DNA from: Natronomonas pharaonis DSM 2160
GTDB taxonomy: Archaea; Halobacteriota; Halobacteria; Halobacteriales; Haloarculaceae
DNA: 64,000 bases
Reading direction: 5' to 3'
Assembly: GCF_000026045.1 (NCBI RefSeq)
Contig: NC_007427.1
Coordinates: 1 to 64,000, forward strand
Positions 51,827 to 61,408 of this stretch are shown piece by piece (position 1 is the stretch's first letter; the number at the start of each line of letters is the position of its first letter). The position numbers and the translations under genes were made by a program. The notes below the pieces were generated by a model. That model saw only the letters and a list, made by a program, of their open reading frames with translations, was not told the origin of the DNA and searched no databases.

Positions 51827-52650
51827 TATTGTATCCGCCTCCGGACCGTTGAGCTGATGATCTCGCCGGCCATCACGATGGCGATGATGCTGATGATGAT
51901 GGCCATCGAGAAGCCGTAATCAAACCGTTCGAAAGAGGTCAAAAGCACTTGACCGAGACCGCCTGCGCCGACAATGCCGATGATGCTGGCCGACCGGATA
52001 TTGATGTCCCACCGGTAAATCGCGAGCCCGACCATCCGTGGCAGTACCTGCGGCAGAAACCCATACAGTATAACGTCCATCCGGCTGCCGCCGGTCGCGC
52101 GGATCGCATCGATCTGTCCTTGGTCGATATCCTCAAGCTCGTCTGCCAGCAGTTTCGAATAAAATCCGACGGTTGTGAAAACGAGGGTGACAACGCCCGC
52201 AAACGGACCGAACCCGAATGCCTTGACAGCGATAATCGCAAATACGAGTCCGTGGAAGGCCCGCGAAAACGTGATCATCCCACGGCCGAGAAGATAGCTC
52301 AGCAGCGGTGAGACGTTCCGAGCAGCCAGAAACCCGATCGGTATCGAGATAGCGACGCCGATAATTGTCGCAACGACCGACATAGCAAGCGTCTCAATAG
52401 TCCCAGAGATGATCACCGAAATTTCATGCCGTCCAACCCCCTCAAGCGTGAGCATGCGGGTGAGCAGCGTCTGCCCTTCAGAAAACCCCAACAGCAGCCG
52501 GTCGAGGGAGATGCGGAGTTGAAATACGTTCCAGGCAAAAAAGACCACGACGAGCAGGTAAACAGCGTATTTAATCAGTTGGCTGCCGAAGACCGTCGGT
52601 CGCTGCCAAGTACGACCGTCGGGGTCGTCATGCCCAGTGTCAGCGGTCAT
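51826..52650 (-). CDS. phnE: Phosphonate-type ABC permease PhnE (first)
   Basis: The protein has 274 residues. The coupling loop ADELEDIDQGQIDAIRATGG and VILYGFLPQVLPRMVGLAIY match its partner. It starts one base inside the phnC stop region (TAATG at 52650), so the operon is tightly coupled. Confidence 0.86.
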   Translation of the reverse strand: MTADTGHDDPDGRTWQRPTVFGSQLIKYAVYLLVVVFFAWNVFQLRISLDRLLLGFSEGQTLLTRMLTLEGVGRHEISVIISGTIETLAMSVVATIIGVAISIPIGFLAARNVSPLLSYLLGRGMITFSRAFHGLVFAIIAVKAFGFGPFAGVVTLVFTTVGFYSKLLADELEDIDQGQIDAIRATGGSRMDVILYGFLPQVLPRMVGLAIYRWDINIRSASIIGIVGAGGLGQVLLTSFERFDYGFSMAIIISIIAIVMAGEIISSTVRRRIQ

Positions 52651-53453
52651 TACCGATGGAGCTCCGTATCGTCGGACAGGGCCGGCTCACTGGATGGTGA
52701 GCTACGGGCTGACTCACGGCCGTTTCGGTAGATTTTATTTTCAATCCCCTCATCGAGCCCATCGGTCGAACCATCGTAAACGATTCGACCGTCAGCAAGC
52801 CCAACGATACGGTCAGCGTACTCCACGGCAAGGTCAACCTCGTGAATATTGAGCAGGACTGGCACGCCTTCGTCACTGGCGATTTCGGTGAGCAGGTCCA
52901 TCACGTCACGAGAGGTATCGGGATCGAGGCTAGAGGTTGGCTCGTCGACGAGCATGATCTTGGGCTGTTGGATCACCGCTCGTGCAATCCCAACCCGTTG
53001 CCGTTGGCCGCCGGACAGCTCGTCCGCACGGTTGTTCTCAAGGCCGCTTAGGCCGACGCGATCGAGGATTTCAAAAGCGCGGTCAACGTCTTCCTGAGGA
53101 AACTTCCGTCGAAACCCTTTCCACGAACTGACGTACCCGAGTCGTCCGGACAGGACGTTTTCCATCACAGTCAGTCGTTCGATGAGATTGTACTCCTGAA
53201 ATATCATCCCCATGTCGCGTCGGACCGCTGGCAACTGTTTTTCCGGAAGGCCGGTCACCTCACGCTCATCAAGCCACACCGTGCCGCTAGTTGGCTCGAC
53301 GAGCCGATTGATGCACCGGACGAGGGTGCTTTTGCCAGCGCCGCTGGGGCCGATAATGGCGACCGTCTCGCTACCTGAAACGGTAAGGGAGACATCGTCG
53401 AGGGCGACGTCACCGGAGTCGTAGACCTTCCGAAGGGACTCAACGCGTAGCAT
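52650..53453 (-). CDS. phnC: Phosphonate-type ABC ATPase PhnC
   Basis: The protein has 267 residues. Walker [11 protein letters not shown]-loop [10 protein letters not shown], signature [14 protein letters not shown], Walker [16 protein letters not shown]-switch NIHEVDLA. The segment [15 protein letters not shown] is typical of PhnC. It starts 23 bases after phnD. Confidence 0.89.
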
Positions 53454-53476
53454 ATGCTCGTTGGACAGCCAGGGAG

Positions 53477-54583
53477 TTAGTCGAGGTTGTCTTCGATGTA
53501 CTCGATTCCCTGTTCTTCATGCACCTGTAGCACCGGGTCGTAGTGAGTAGCGTAGTCGATGGGGGCAAACGTATCGAATCGGTTGACGATCTCGTAGAGA
53601 TCCGTCCCACCGTAGTCGTAATCAAAGTGAGCCCGCTTGATTCCCTCGCGGACCTCTTCGGGGAGATTATACTGATAGCACATTGGCCCAAGGGGACGGG
53701 CGAACGGACCGGCCCAGACCACTTTGAGTTCCTCGGCGTTGATTTCGTCGTCGTTATCCATGACCTCGGGAATCGGGCCAGCTACCGGGCCGACTTCGTA
53801 GTCGCCGAGGTAGATACCGCGCACGCTTCGGAAATGACCACCGGAGAAGCTGATGTCGTAATCGTCGCCGGGGACGATTCCCTCCTGTTCTTCGAGGAAC
53901 AGGGAGGGCTCGAGATGTCCTGAACCGGACGTTTGCTCGGTATGCACGACATCGCGGCCGACGAGGTCATCGACAGTATTGATGTCGTCGTTGTCGATCC
54001 GCGTGATTATCCACAACCGATTGCCAAAGGTACCGTCACCGTACGGCATCGAGAACGGGACCGCGCCGGTCATATTGACTGCGAACGGAACATTGCCGGC
54101 CGCAACCCGGGCGATATGCAGCCGCTCCGAACGGAAGGCTTCGGTCATCGCCGCGTATGAATCAATGACTTGCACCTCAACATCGCGGCCGGTTTCAGCG
54201 CTGATATTTTCAATGAGCGGGTCCAGTCCCTCCTGATACACCTGCTGTTCCTCGCCCGGCGTCCACGCGAACACGAGCGGGTCAGGGTCGATTATCTCGT
54301 CGGCTGTTTCCGGGTCACGCGGCGCTCGCCCGTATCTCGGCTCGTCACGGGGCTCGAAGTTCTCCTCGAGTTCTTCGATCGAAGCGCGAGCGAATCCTTC
54401 CTCAATGAGCCGCCCCGCCGGTTGTGGATATTCCGGATCAAGCGGGTCGAAGTCGGGAAACTCATCGTAGTTGACATCAACCTCCTCGTTTTCGCCACCA
54501 AGGCAACCTGCAAGTGCGCCAATACCAGCGGCGCCACCCACAGCTAGCATTTCACGTCGCGTCCGAGTACACTGGTCGTCCAT
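53477..54583 (-). CDS. phnD: Phosphonate-type binding lipoprotein PhnD
   Basis: The protein has 368 residues from the ATG at 54581-54583; CATTTAACT about 27 bases upstream supports this start. Tat signal [20 protein letters not shown] with C27 as lipid anchor. PhnD domain: [40 protein letters not shown] (ligand site), [20 protein letters not shown]. It captures phosphonate, phosphite or a similar oxyanion. No C-P lyase gene is nearby, so the true substrate is open. Confidence 0.86.
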
Positions 54584-54800
54584 TACCCGTTCGTACCACC
54601 CACGAGTTAAATGGGTTAATATGTTCGACGGTACACGGGGGGCCGAGCGGTTCTGCATTTCGAACCACTCGATTTCCCACTCACCCTCAGCAGTATCAAA
54701 TGATTAGTCGTCCATTATATTGTTAATCGTGCATCCAACTTATACGCAAATAGGTTGAGGTAATCCAAACAAATATGCCCTGACGTTCCAACCCAAAAGC

Positions 54801-57290
54801 ATGGGACCACGAGGTACGATACTGGAAAAGTTGGGTCGAAGCACCCTCGTTTCGACCGGCAGTGTTGGCGGAGTAGGTGGTCTGATAGGCAAGTCTACTG
54901 TGTCCGGCAGCCGAGATGACCCAATTACTCTGGCTGTTCTTGAGAACCGGTCAGGAAAATTTGCGGAGCTCGGGACCTCAAAGTGGCAAGCTAGTCGCCT
55001 CGCAGTCGAAGAGCTAAACGAAAGTGGAGGCGCACTCGGCCGTAAAATTGAGTTGATCGACCCGGACCCGGCGTCCGATGTAAAGCGGTACCGGCAACTG
55101 ACCACCGAAATTCTTGAGGAGCGCGACGTAGACGCGATCTGGGCCGGCTATGCCTCTTCCGAGCGGGAAGTCGTTCGTCCGATAACGAATGCTCACAGAC
55201 AGCTTTACTTCTACACGAACCAGTACGAAGGAGGGGTTTGTGACCGATATACGTTCCCTGTCGGAGCGACTGCCCGCCAGCAGCTTGGAGCTGTGCTCCC
55301 GTACCTCGTATCAGAATACGGACCGAAAATTTTCACCATTGCGGCGGACTACAACTTCGGCCATCTGTCCTCTGACTGGGTGGAGATTCTAGCAGCCGAG
55401 AACGACGCCGAGGTAATCGGCACGGAGTTTGTGCCGTTGTCGGAGACGTCTTTCGAGTGGCTGGTAGACAGAATCGAGGCCGCCGACCCCGACTTCGTCA
55501 TGTCGATGCTCGTCGGGGACAACCACGCGGAGTTCTTCCGAGAAAAGGCCACCCGTGACCTCTCGATGCCTATCGGAACGTCAACTGCGATGGCGCAGGC
55601 GTTCGAACACAAGCGATACGAACCGCCAGCCTTCGCCGACGTGTACGCTGGCGTCAACTACATGGAAGAGCTCTCCACGCAGGAGAACACGACCTTCGTC
55701 GAGCGGTTTTACGAGATGTTCCCGGACGCGGACTACATCAACCAAGAAGCACAGAACAACTACGTCTCGATACATCTCTACGCGAAAGCCGTCGAGGCCG
55801 CAGGGACAACCGACCAAGATGCCGTGATAGAACAGCTGGAAAGCGGACTGTCGTTCGATGCCCCGGAAGGGAGAGTGGCCATCGACGGAGCAACACACCA
55901 CATCAACCACACCATGCGAATCGCGAGGGCTGACGAAGACCACAATATCGAATTCTTCAACGAGCAGCGGATAGATGAGACATTTCTCTCGCAGACGGTC
56001 GGATGTGACCTCCGCGAAGTCGCCGAGACAACGCAGTACAGACCGGCACTGTTCCATCAGCAGGGGACATTCGACAGTATGCACGATGCGCTGGAAGATC
56101 GGGTACAAGATGCGCATGAATCAGAGAAATTGCGTGAGCAACTCGAAGCACGCACACAAGCGTACAGCGACGCGATGCGGGCGGCCGCAGAGGGCGACCT
56201 CACGACCCGCATGTCGACGGGCGCCAACAACGAGGCGCTGGCCGTAATCGCCGAGGAATTCAACGAGATGATCGCCGAGATGGAGCGAACACTCGCCGAC
56301 ATAGGTGAGTTCGCGGATGACGTAGCCAGCGCATCCCGGGAAGTCACCACCTCCACAGACGAGGTCAGAGCAACGAGCGAGTCCGTCGCCAGCTCTATCG
56401 ATCAGATATCTGACGGGGCGGCCGACCAAAACGAATCGCTCCAAGTCGTTAACGACGAGATGAGCGACCTCTCGGCGACAATCGAAGAAGTCGCCGCCAC
56501 CACCGACGAGGTCGCCGACGTTGCAGCCAAGACCGCAGCGGCCGGAAGCCACGGTCAAGAGGCCGCAACCGACGCAATAGCCGGCATGAATGAAACGGAG
56601 CAGAAAGCCGAGCAGGCCGTCGACGCTATCCACGAGCTTGAAGCAGAGGTGACAGAAATCGACGCTCTGATCGACCAAATTTCGGAAATCGCCGAGCAGA
56701 CGAATATCTTAGCACTCAACGCCAACATTGAGGCTGCCCGCACCGGCGGCGACGGTGAGAGCAACGGTGATGGGTTCGCCGTGGTCGCAAACGAAGTCAA
56801 GGAGCTCTCTGAGGAAGTAAAGCAGGCCGCCGAGTCGGCCGAAAGTCGCGTCGAGGCGATTCAAGAGCGAACGGACCGCTCGACGACAGCGGTCGAGGCA
56901 ACGAGCGAGCGCATCGCGGGAGCCTCCGAGCAAGTAACCGAAGCAGTCGAAGCGCTGGAAGAAATCGCAGCGTACGCCGACGAGACCAACGATGGTATCC
57001 AAGAAATCTCCAACACGACTGAAGACCAAGCGACATCGACTGAGGAGACAGTCTCGATGATAGACGAGGTGGCGTCGATAAGCGAAGAGACGACAACGGA
57101 AGCAGAGTCGGTGGCCGCAGCAGCAGAAGAACAGTCGGCATCGCTAGCAGAGGTTTCTGCTTCGGCGACAGAACTCTCAGAGCGGGCGGCAGAGCTGTCA
57201 GAGGCGATAAGCCGTTTTGAGGTCGGGGCCGATCTCGACGACGACGCCGTTGACACATCCGGCGCAGCTGAGCCAGGCGTCTCCGACTAG
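54801..57290 (+). CDS. Fused substrate-binding / methyl-accepting transducer
   Basis: The protein has 829 residues. Residues about 40-400 form a type I periplasmic-binding fold of the urea/short-chain-amide class ([50 protein letters not shown]). A HAMP-like stretch follows (about 450-500: [20 protein letters not shown]), then the MCP signalling domain (about 505-800) with hairpin tip [20 protein letters not shown]. No membrane helix is seen between the parts. Only a weakly hydrophobic N-terminal segment ([16 protein letters not shown]) precedes the binding domain, with no lipobox. It should signal to CheA/CheW, but whether ligand is sensed inside or outside is unclear. Convergent pressure from the adjacent phn importer on ligand type is speculation. 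Confidence 0.83.
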   Translation: MGPRGTILEKLGRSTLVSTGSVGGVGGLIGKSTVSGSRDDPITLAVLENRSGKFAELGTSKWQASRLAVEELNESGGALGRKIELIDPDPASDVKRYRQLTTEILEERDVDAIWAGYASSEREVVRPITNAHRQLYFYTNQYEGGVCDRYTFPVGATARQQLGAVLPYLVSEYGPKIFTIAADYNFGHLSSDWVEILAAENDAEVIGTEFVPLSETSFEWLVDRIEAADPDFVMSMLVGDNHAEFFREKATRDLSMPIGTSTAMAQAFEHKRYEPPAFADVYAGVNYMEELSTQENTTFVERFYEMFPDADYINQEAQNNYVSIHLYAKAVEAAGTTDQDAVIEQLESGLSFDAPEGRVAIDGATHHINHTMRIARADEDHNIEFFNEQRIDETFLSQTVGCDLREVAETTQYRPALFHQQGTFDSMHDALEDRVQDAHESEKLREQLEARTQAYSDAMRAAAEGDLTTRMSTGANNEALAVIAEEFNEMIAEMERTLADIGEFADDVASASREVTTSTDEVRATSESVASSIDQISDGAADQNESLQVVNDEMSDLSATIEEVAATTDEVADVAAKTAAAGSHGQEAATDAIAGMNETEQKAEQAVDAIHELEAEVTEIDALIDQISEIAEQTNILALNANIEAARTGGDGESNGDGFAVVANEVKELSEEVKQAAESAESRVEAIQERTDRSTTAVEATSERIAGASEQVTEAVEALEEIAAYADETNDGIQEISNTTEDQATSTEETVSMIDEVASISEETTTEAESVAAAAEEQSASLAEVSASATELSERAAELSEAISRFEVGADLDDDAVDTSGAAEPGVSD

Positions 57291-57395
57291 CGCACAGCGC
57301 CGGTATCGCCGATACCCAGCGGCTGCGATTCTGGGAAACGATTATGCCAACCGTTCGCACAAAATACGTGACAGGGCAAAGAGCGGCCACTTAGC
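57251..57395. repeat. 145-base direct repeat, copy A
   Basis: Identical to 58247-58391 at 143 of 145 positions. Copy A covers the last 13 codons and stop of the transducer gene and its downstream flank. The 851 bases between the copies hold a RelE/RHH pair and a tnpB remnant. Confidence 0.9.
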
Positions 57396-57409
57396 TCTCG
57401 GCAGGCCGA

Positions 57410-57700
57410 TTAGTCGTCGTCGGGGGTGTAGGCCCCTGGACGCTTCTCGATGGTGTAGACCCACAGAATCTGGTCATCCTGGACTGCCTTACAACCGAGA
57501 CGAAACGCACCGATACGGAGCTTCGAATGCGGCGCACCGGTGAGTGGCTCCAGGTAGTCGCTCGGATCACGCCACTGGTCGGTGACAATCTCGTCAAGCT
57601 TCGAGACGATGCGCTCCTGCTCGTGCGGCTGGAGCTTCTCGTACTCACGTTCTGCGGGATCAGTGAGCCTCCAGTCCCATTCGTCATCACTCGCCGGCAT
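57410..57700 (-). CDS. RelE-family toxin
   Basis: The protein has 96 residues. WRLTDPAEREYEKLQPHEQE, LTGAPHSKLRIGAFRLGCKA and ILWVYTIEKRPGAY follow the RelE/ParE fold: the Arg/Lys strands and terminal aromatic strand fit a ribosome-dependent mRNA nuclease. It overlaps the RHH gene by 14 bases. The module is enclosed by the 145-base direct repeats, a sign of recent mobility. Confidence 0.8.
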   Translation of the reverse strand: MPASDDEWDWRLTDPAEREYEKLQPHEQERIVSKLDEIVTDQWRDPSDYLEPLTGAPHSKLRIGAFRLGCKAVQDDQILWVYTIEKRPGAYTPDDD

Positions 57701-57944
57701 CCATGTCCTTGTTCAGACGCGCTCGGATCTCGTCGCTGCTGTAGGTTCGCCCCTCAGCGGTCGCCAGCTGGTGTTCGCTCGCGGCGATGTCCTTCCAACC
57801 CTTCCGCGAGAACGTGGGGTGTTTCACGGCATCACGGAGCGCCCACCGGATAAACTCGCTCCGGGACGGGAAGTCTTCGGCCCGCCAAGTCGCATCAAGG
57901 TCGTCAAGGAACGCCTCCGGAATCTTGAGCGTGATGGTGGTCAT
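57687..57944 (-). CDS. RHH antitoxin of the RelE pair
   Basis: The protein has 85 residues from the ATG at 57942-57944; a longer start 39 bases upstream is possible. MTTITLKIPEAFLDDLDATW and FPSRSEFIRWALRDAVK form a ribbon-helix-helix. The C-terminal acidic tail (YSSDEIRARLNKDMDAGE) would bind the toxin. A TATTACCTCCGTATTACC stretch just upstream contains two TATTACC repeats that may be the operator. Confidence 0.77.
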   Translation of the reverse strand: MTTITLKIPEAFLDDLDATWRAEDFPSRSEFIRWALRDAVKHPTFSRKGWKDIAASEHQLATAEGRTYSSDEIRARLNKDMDAGE

Positions 57945-58021
57945 GTTAGGGTCGTCATTGGCCCCTGCGTCAGCGTCGGACATACATCTGTATTACCTCC
58001 GTATTACCATAAGCATTGTCG

Positions 58022-58246
58022 GTGGGTCGGAGTTCACTTCCTCCCGCACTTGACTCTCGCCTCGCGCCGACGTCCCGTGTCGGTCAACACCCAAACCCGA
58101 ACCGTGAGGTCCGTGAAAGTCGGGACCTCCACCAGCCCCGATGCCGCCCGATAATACACACCGCCGCTTTTCGATCCGCGTGGTCTTGGAATCCACACTG
58201 TCTGCATTTGAACCGTTTCTTCTGACGATTCCCACGCGACGTATGC
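58022..58246 (-). pseudogene. Remnant of a tnpB gene 3' end
   Basis: On the minus strand the first codons read HTSRGNRQKKRFKCRQCGFQ, then DHADRKAAVCIIG: the second half of the TnpB zinc finger and the last RuvC aspartate. It then runs into GC-rich right-end sequence ending CGGGAGGAAGTGAACTCC. The 5' part is missing exactly at the start of direct repeat copy B. The RelE/RHH pair may have travelled next to this element. Confidence 0.65.
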
Positions 58247-58391
58247 TGACACATCCGGCGCAGCTGAGCCAGGCGTCTCCGACTAGCGCACAGCGCCGGT
58301 ATCGCTGATACCCAGCGGCTGCGATTCTGGGAAACGATTATGCCAACTGTTCGCACAAAATACGTGACAGGGCAAAGAGCGGCCACTTAGC
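58247..58391. repeat. 145-base direct repeat, copy B
   Basis: Second copy of 57251-57395 with two base changes. It carries only the last codons of the transducer gene and therefore lies in non-coding context here. Confidence 0.9.
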
Positions 58392-58423
58392 GGGAGTGTG
58401 AGTTCCAGAGGCTACACAAAAGC

Positions 58424-58594
58424 ATGACCGAGACAGAACGGAACGTCGGCGAGCTAACGGACGAAGAACTGCTTGCAGAATACAAATCAACGGTAGCATT
58501 TCGGCGACAAGAACGAGAGTGGGGAGAAATCGCGCCCGAATTGGATATGAAAATCCAAGCGATCGAGGAGGAGATTCTGGAGCGAATGGGGTAA
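58424..58594 (+). CDS. Small charged helical protein (56 aa)
   Basis: ATG 58424 to TAA encodes 56 residues, mostly helical: LTDEELLAEYKSTVAFRRQE and DMKIQAIEEEILERMG. Codon use is haloarchaeal. No family is recognised. It follows direct repeat copy B by 32 bases. Confidence 0.5.
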   Translation: MTETERNVGELTDEELLAEYKSTVAFRRQEREWGEIAPELDMKIQAIEEEILERMG

Positions 58595-58675
58595 GCTCAA
58601 AGCACAGCGAGGGCGTCCAGCTGTTCGTCGGTCGCAACTGATATTTCGACGCCGCTGCAAGGTGTAGCCATTGAT

Positions 58676-58978
58676 ATGTCCGAGGACACTGGCGAGGAAA
58701 CTGATGGAGAATCCGTTGCGGAGCGTCTCGACACCGTCGAAGAACAGATCGATAAGCTGGGCTTCGAGAATATCGATAGCCGGGTCAAAACCATTGAGAG
58801 CGAACAGGCAGAGCTTCGGGCCGACCTCGAGGAACTGGTAGAACGGATCCGTAGCGAAGGCGAAGAGACGCCGCACATTGACTCAGTCGAAATGCTATAC
58901 GAGCGTCTTGGAACGCTCGAAACCAATATTGCGACGCTCCGAGACTCGCTCGAAGAGGTCGTCAAGGACGGCCAGTGA
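58676..58978 (+). CDS. Coiled-coil hypothetical protein
   Basis: The protein has 100 residues, strongly acidic, with heptad-like stretches (RLDTVEEQIDKLGFENIDSR, SEQAELRADLEELVERIRSE, YERLGTLETNIATLRDSLEE) indicating a long coiled coil. A TGATATTTC box about 27 bases before the ATG suits leaderless transcription. Role unknown. Confidence 0.62.
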   Translation: MSEDTGEETDGESVAERLDTVEEQIDKLGFENIDSRVKTIESEQAELRADLEELVERIRSEGEETPHIDSVEMLYERLGTLETNIATLRDSLEEVVKDGQ

Positions 58979-59517
58979 CCTGAACATCTGGGGCACCGAC
59001 TGCAGCCGTCGGTGCTGTTCCAGGCTTGATTTGCTACTACTTGTCTTCACCCGTCGAGTGCGTCCAATCGGCTGTACTCATCCTCCGAGAGTGAAATCGA
59101 GGCGGCGGCGACGTTCTCTTCGAGGTGTGCAACGCTCCCGGTCCCCGGGATGGGCAACACCATGTCCGAGTGCTCAAGCAGCCATGCGAGCGCAATCTGG
59201 TAGATTGTGGCGTCGTGTGCGTCGGCGATCGATTCGATAGCGTCGTGTCCGGAGAGCGACCCAGCGGCAATCGGAAAATAAGGCATAAAGCCGATCCCGT
59301 GGTCCTCGCAGGCTTGGAGGACGTCTTCGTGGTCGCGACTCAAGACGTTGTACTGGTTTTGCACTGTTGCAATCTCGACATGGTCTCTGGCCTGCTCGAG
59401 TTGGTCGACGGTGACGTTCGAGAGGCCGATGTGGTCGACAAGCCCCTCGTCTTTGAGCTCTGCGAACGCCGTGACACTGTCTTCGAACGGCGTGTCCGGG
59501 TCAGGGCTGTGTAGTTG

Positions 59518-60887
59518 GTGAACCGCCTCGGGGTCAAGCCCCGAGGCTTCCCGTTTCGATGACGCGACTTGCAGGAACCGACGAAGACCGGCCTCCATCG
59601 GTTTCCACAGCGGTCGCAGTCTCCACGGGCGTGACTTCGGCCTGTCCCAGACCTAACTCCCGAAGACCGCGAGAAAGAACGTTGTACGACGCATTCGCGT
59701 CCCTGTCCGCCTCGAACCCACACGTCGGACATGAGTGTTCCCGCACCCACAACGGCTTCTCCGTCTCGACGCCACACTCGGCGCACTCTTTGGTTGTCCC
59801 CGCAGGGTTCACTTGGACAACGTGCGTGCCGTACAGGTCGCCCTTATACTCCAGCATATTGATGAACCCACGCCACGCAGCGTCCTGCTTATTCCGGGCG
59901 TTCCCCCGCTGTTGAAGCATCCCTGAGACGTTCAAATCCTCCACGAACACGGCGTCATACGTCTTGACCAGCCATGTCGTGAGTTTGTGCTGGAAATCTT
60001 CGACTTTCCGCTTGATTCGACGTTTGACTTTGGCGACCTCCCGGCGTTGTTTCTTCCAGTTGTTGCTCCTATGTTCTTTTCGGGAGAGATTGCGCTGTTC
60101 CCGACGCAGGCGTTCGTACTCGTCGGAGAGGTTAAGCCAGTCCACGCTGTCGCCATCGCTCGTATAGATGTAGTTGGTGATGCCGAGGTCGATGCCGACA
60201 CAATCCTCGGCATCCAAGTCATCCACGTCGGGTTTCTCGGGGAGCGTGGTGTCTTCGACTTCGAGGCCAAACGTGACGTACCACTCGCCAGTCGTTTCTT
60301 TCTTCAGCGTGACTTCTTTGATAGTGGCGTTGTCGGGGATAGGGCGGTGGTAGCGGATGGGGATGTCACCGATTTTCGAAAGCCAGAGCGTGGCAGTCCG
60401 ACCACTCGTGTTTTTGAGTTCGAAGCCGGACTGCGAGTACGTCACACTCTGGTATTCTCGCGGCGGTTTCCACTTGAGCCACCCGACCTTGTGCCCGTTC
60501 TGTTTCTTCTCGGAAAGGTTCGATAGGTTATCGTAGAAGCGTTCGACGGTTTTCTGCAACGCCTTCGAGTGGACTTCCGAGAACACGGACCATTCGTCTT
60601 TCCACTCGGTGAGGCGCTTCTGGTGTTGATACGCCGAACCGATGTTGTCCTCGTCAGTGTCGAGGGCGTTGTATTCGTAGCGGGTGTGGTTGTAGGCTTG
60701 GCGGTGGATGTCGATGTGGCGTTCCGCTTCCGCAGCCACACCTGTTCGGTCAGGATAGGCACAGAAGCGGTAGTCGTACCACATCGCCGTACCGTGATTA
60801 TTGGCATATTTCGACTTAATGGTTTGGTCCACAAGTTGTCGGCTTCATCCACGGGGTCAAGCCCCGTGGCATTCGCCTCGACAGCCT
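59518..60887 (-). mobile_element. tnpB element inserted in the aldo/keto reductase gene
   Basis: On the minus strand the left end starts AGGCTGTCGAGGCGAATGCC at 60887 with hairpin CCACGGGG/CCCCGTGG. The right end has hairpin CCTCGGGG/CCCCGAGG and ends GGTTCAC at 59518. The 5' flank is CTTTAC. No target duplication is made, as expected for IS200/IS605-type transposition. Total 1370 bases. Mini-elements at 8647 and 44546 share its ends. Confidence 0.85.
59534..60784 (-). CDS. tnpB: TnpB RNA-guided nuclease
   Basis: The protein has 416 residues from the ATG at 60782-60784 (MWYDYRFCAYPDRTGVAAEA); an earlier ATG adds 16 residues of unlikely sequence. RuvC residues intact: D in VGIDLGITNYIYTS, E in VFVEDLNVSGML, D in FEADRDANASYNVLS. 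Zinc finger ECAECGVETEKPLW...CPTCGF. It is about 80 percent alike in its C-terminal third to the copy at 49284. The stop is 16 bases from the element's right edge, so the guide RNA must overlap the coding region. The guide would begin CAACTACACAGCCCTGACCC, inside the reductase gene. Confidence 0.87.
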   Translation of the reverse strand: MWYDYRFCAYPDRTGVAAEAERHIDIHRQAYNHTRYEYNALDTDEDNIGSAYQHQKRLTEWKDEWSVFSEVHSKALQKTVERFYDNLSNLSEKKQNGHKVGWLKWKPPREYQSVTYSQSGFELKNTSGRTATLWLSKIGDIPIRYHRPIPDNATIKEVTLKKETTGEWYVTFGLEVEDTTLPEKPDVDDLDAEDCVGIDLGITNYIYTSDGDSVDWLNLSDEYERLRREQRNLSRKEHRSNNWKKQRREVAKVKRRIKRKVEDFQHKLTTWLVKTYDAVFVEDLNVSGMLQQRGNARNKQDAAWRGFINMLEYKGDLYGTHVVQVNPAGTTKECAECGVETEKPLWVREHSCPTCGFEADRDANASYNVLSRGLRELGLGQAEVTPVETATAVETDGGRSSSVPASRVIETGSLGA

Positions 60888-61265
60888 GTAAAGGTCGATC
60901 GAGTCCACGCCGAGACGGTCACGGCTGACAAGCGCCTGATTGCGGATATACTCGGGGGCGGCGTGGTTGAGCCACTCGCCGTTGCTGTTCCGGAGCAGCC
61001 CGGCCTTGGTGGCAATCGTCACAGCGTCCGTATCAATCGCTTCGCCAAGTAGGCGCTCGCTAACGCCCGGGCCGTAGGAGTCGGCAGTATCGATAAAGTC
61101 GACGCCGAGTTCGACGGCTCGCTGGGCGACCGCTTTGGCGGACTGCTCGTCCGCAGGGGGCCCGATGATATCTTCGCCACAGAGGCGCATTGCGCCAAAG
61201 CCCAGTCGGTTCACAGTCATATCGCCGCCGAGGTCGAACGTATCGCTCTCGTTTGTGAGCGTCAC

Positions 61266-61408
61266 ACTTCGTCTACGTGCAGCGGTGAATTAGCTCTAGG
61301 GTTGCGTAACTGTTACAGAATTCAGTAACAAATAGTAATGTCTAGTTATATACAGTAGCACAACTCACTTCCAGAATGCTTATAAATAACTAACTAATAC
61401 CTAATTGT
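61266..61408 (+). promoter_or_regulatory. AT-rich promoter region with TATA box at 61380-61389
   Basis: The region is unusually AT-rich. TTATAAATAA (61380-61389) lies 27 bases before the ATG at 61409, the classic archaeal TATA position for a leaderless message. It would drive the small gene and the following long tnpB. Confidence 0.6.

Larger units (their letters stand above)
59047..61265 (-). pseudogene. Aldo/keto reductase gene interrupted by a tnpB element
   Basis: The N-terminal part (61265-60888, 126 codons) has FIDTADSYGPGVSERLLGEA, with the AKR catalytic Asp and Tyr, and ends SIDLY. The C-terminal part (59517-59047) resumes QLHSPDPDTPFEDSV, GLSNVTVDQL and PIPGTGSVAHLEENV, the cofactor-site loop. 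Removing 59518-60887 rebuilds DLYQLHSPDPDTP and a 282-residue enzyme in perfect frame. As it stands the enzyme cannot be made whole. Confidence 0.85.

Noticed and set aside
56797-57390. A 197-codon minus-strand frame over the transducer gene
   Set aside because: It is antisense to the MCP signalling domain, with Pro/Leu/Arg-rich low-complexity sequence.
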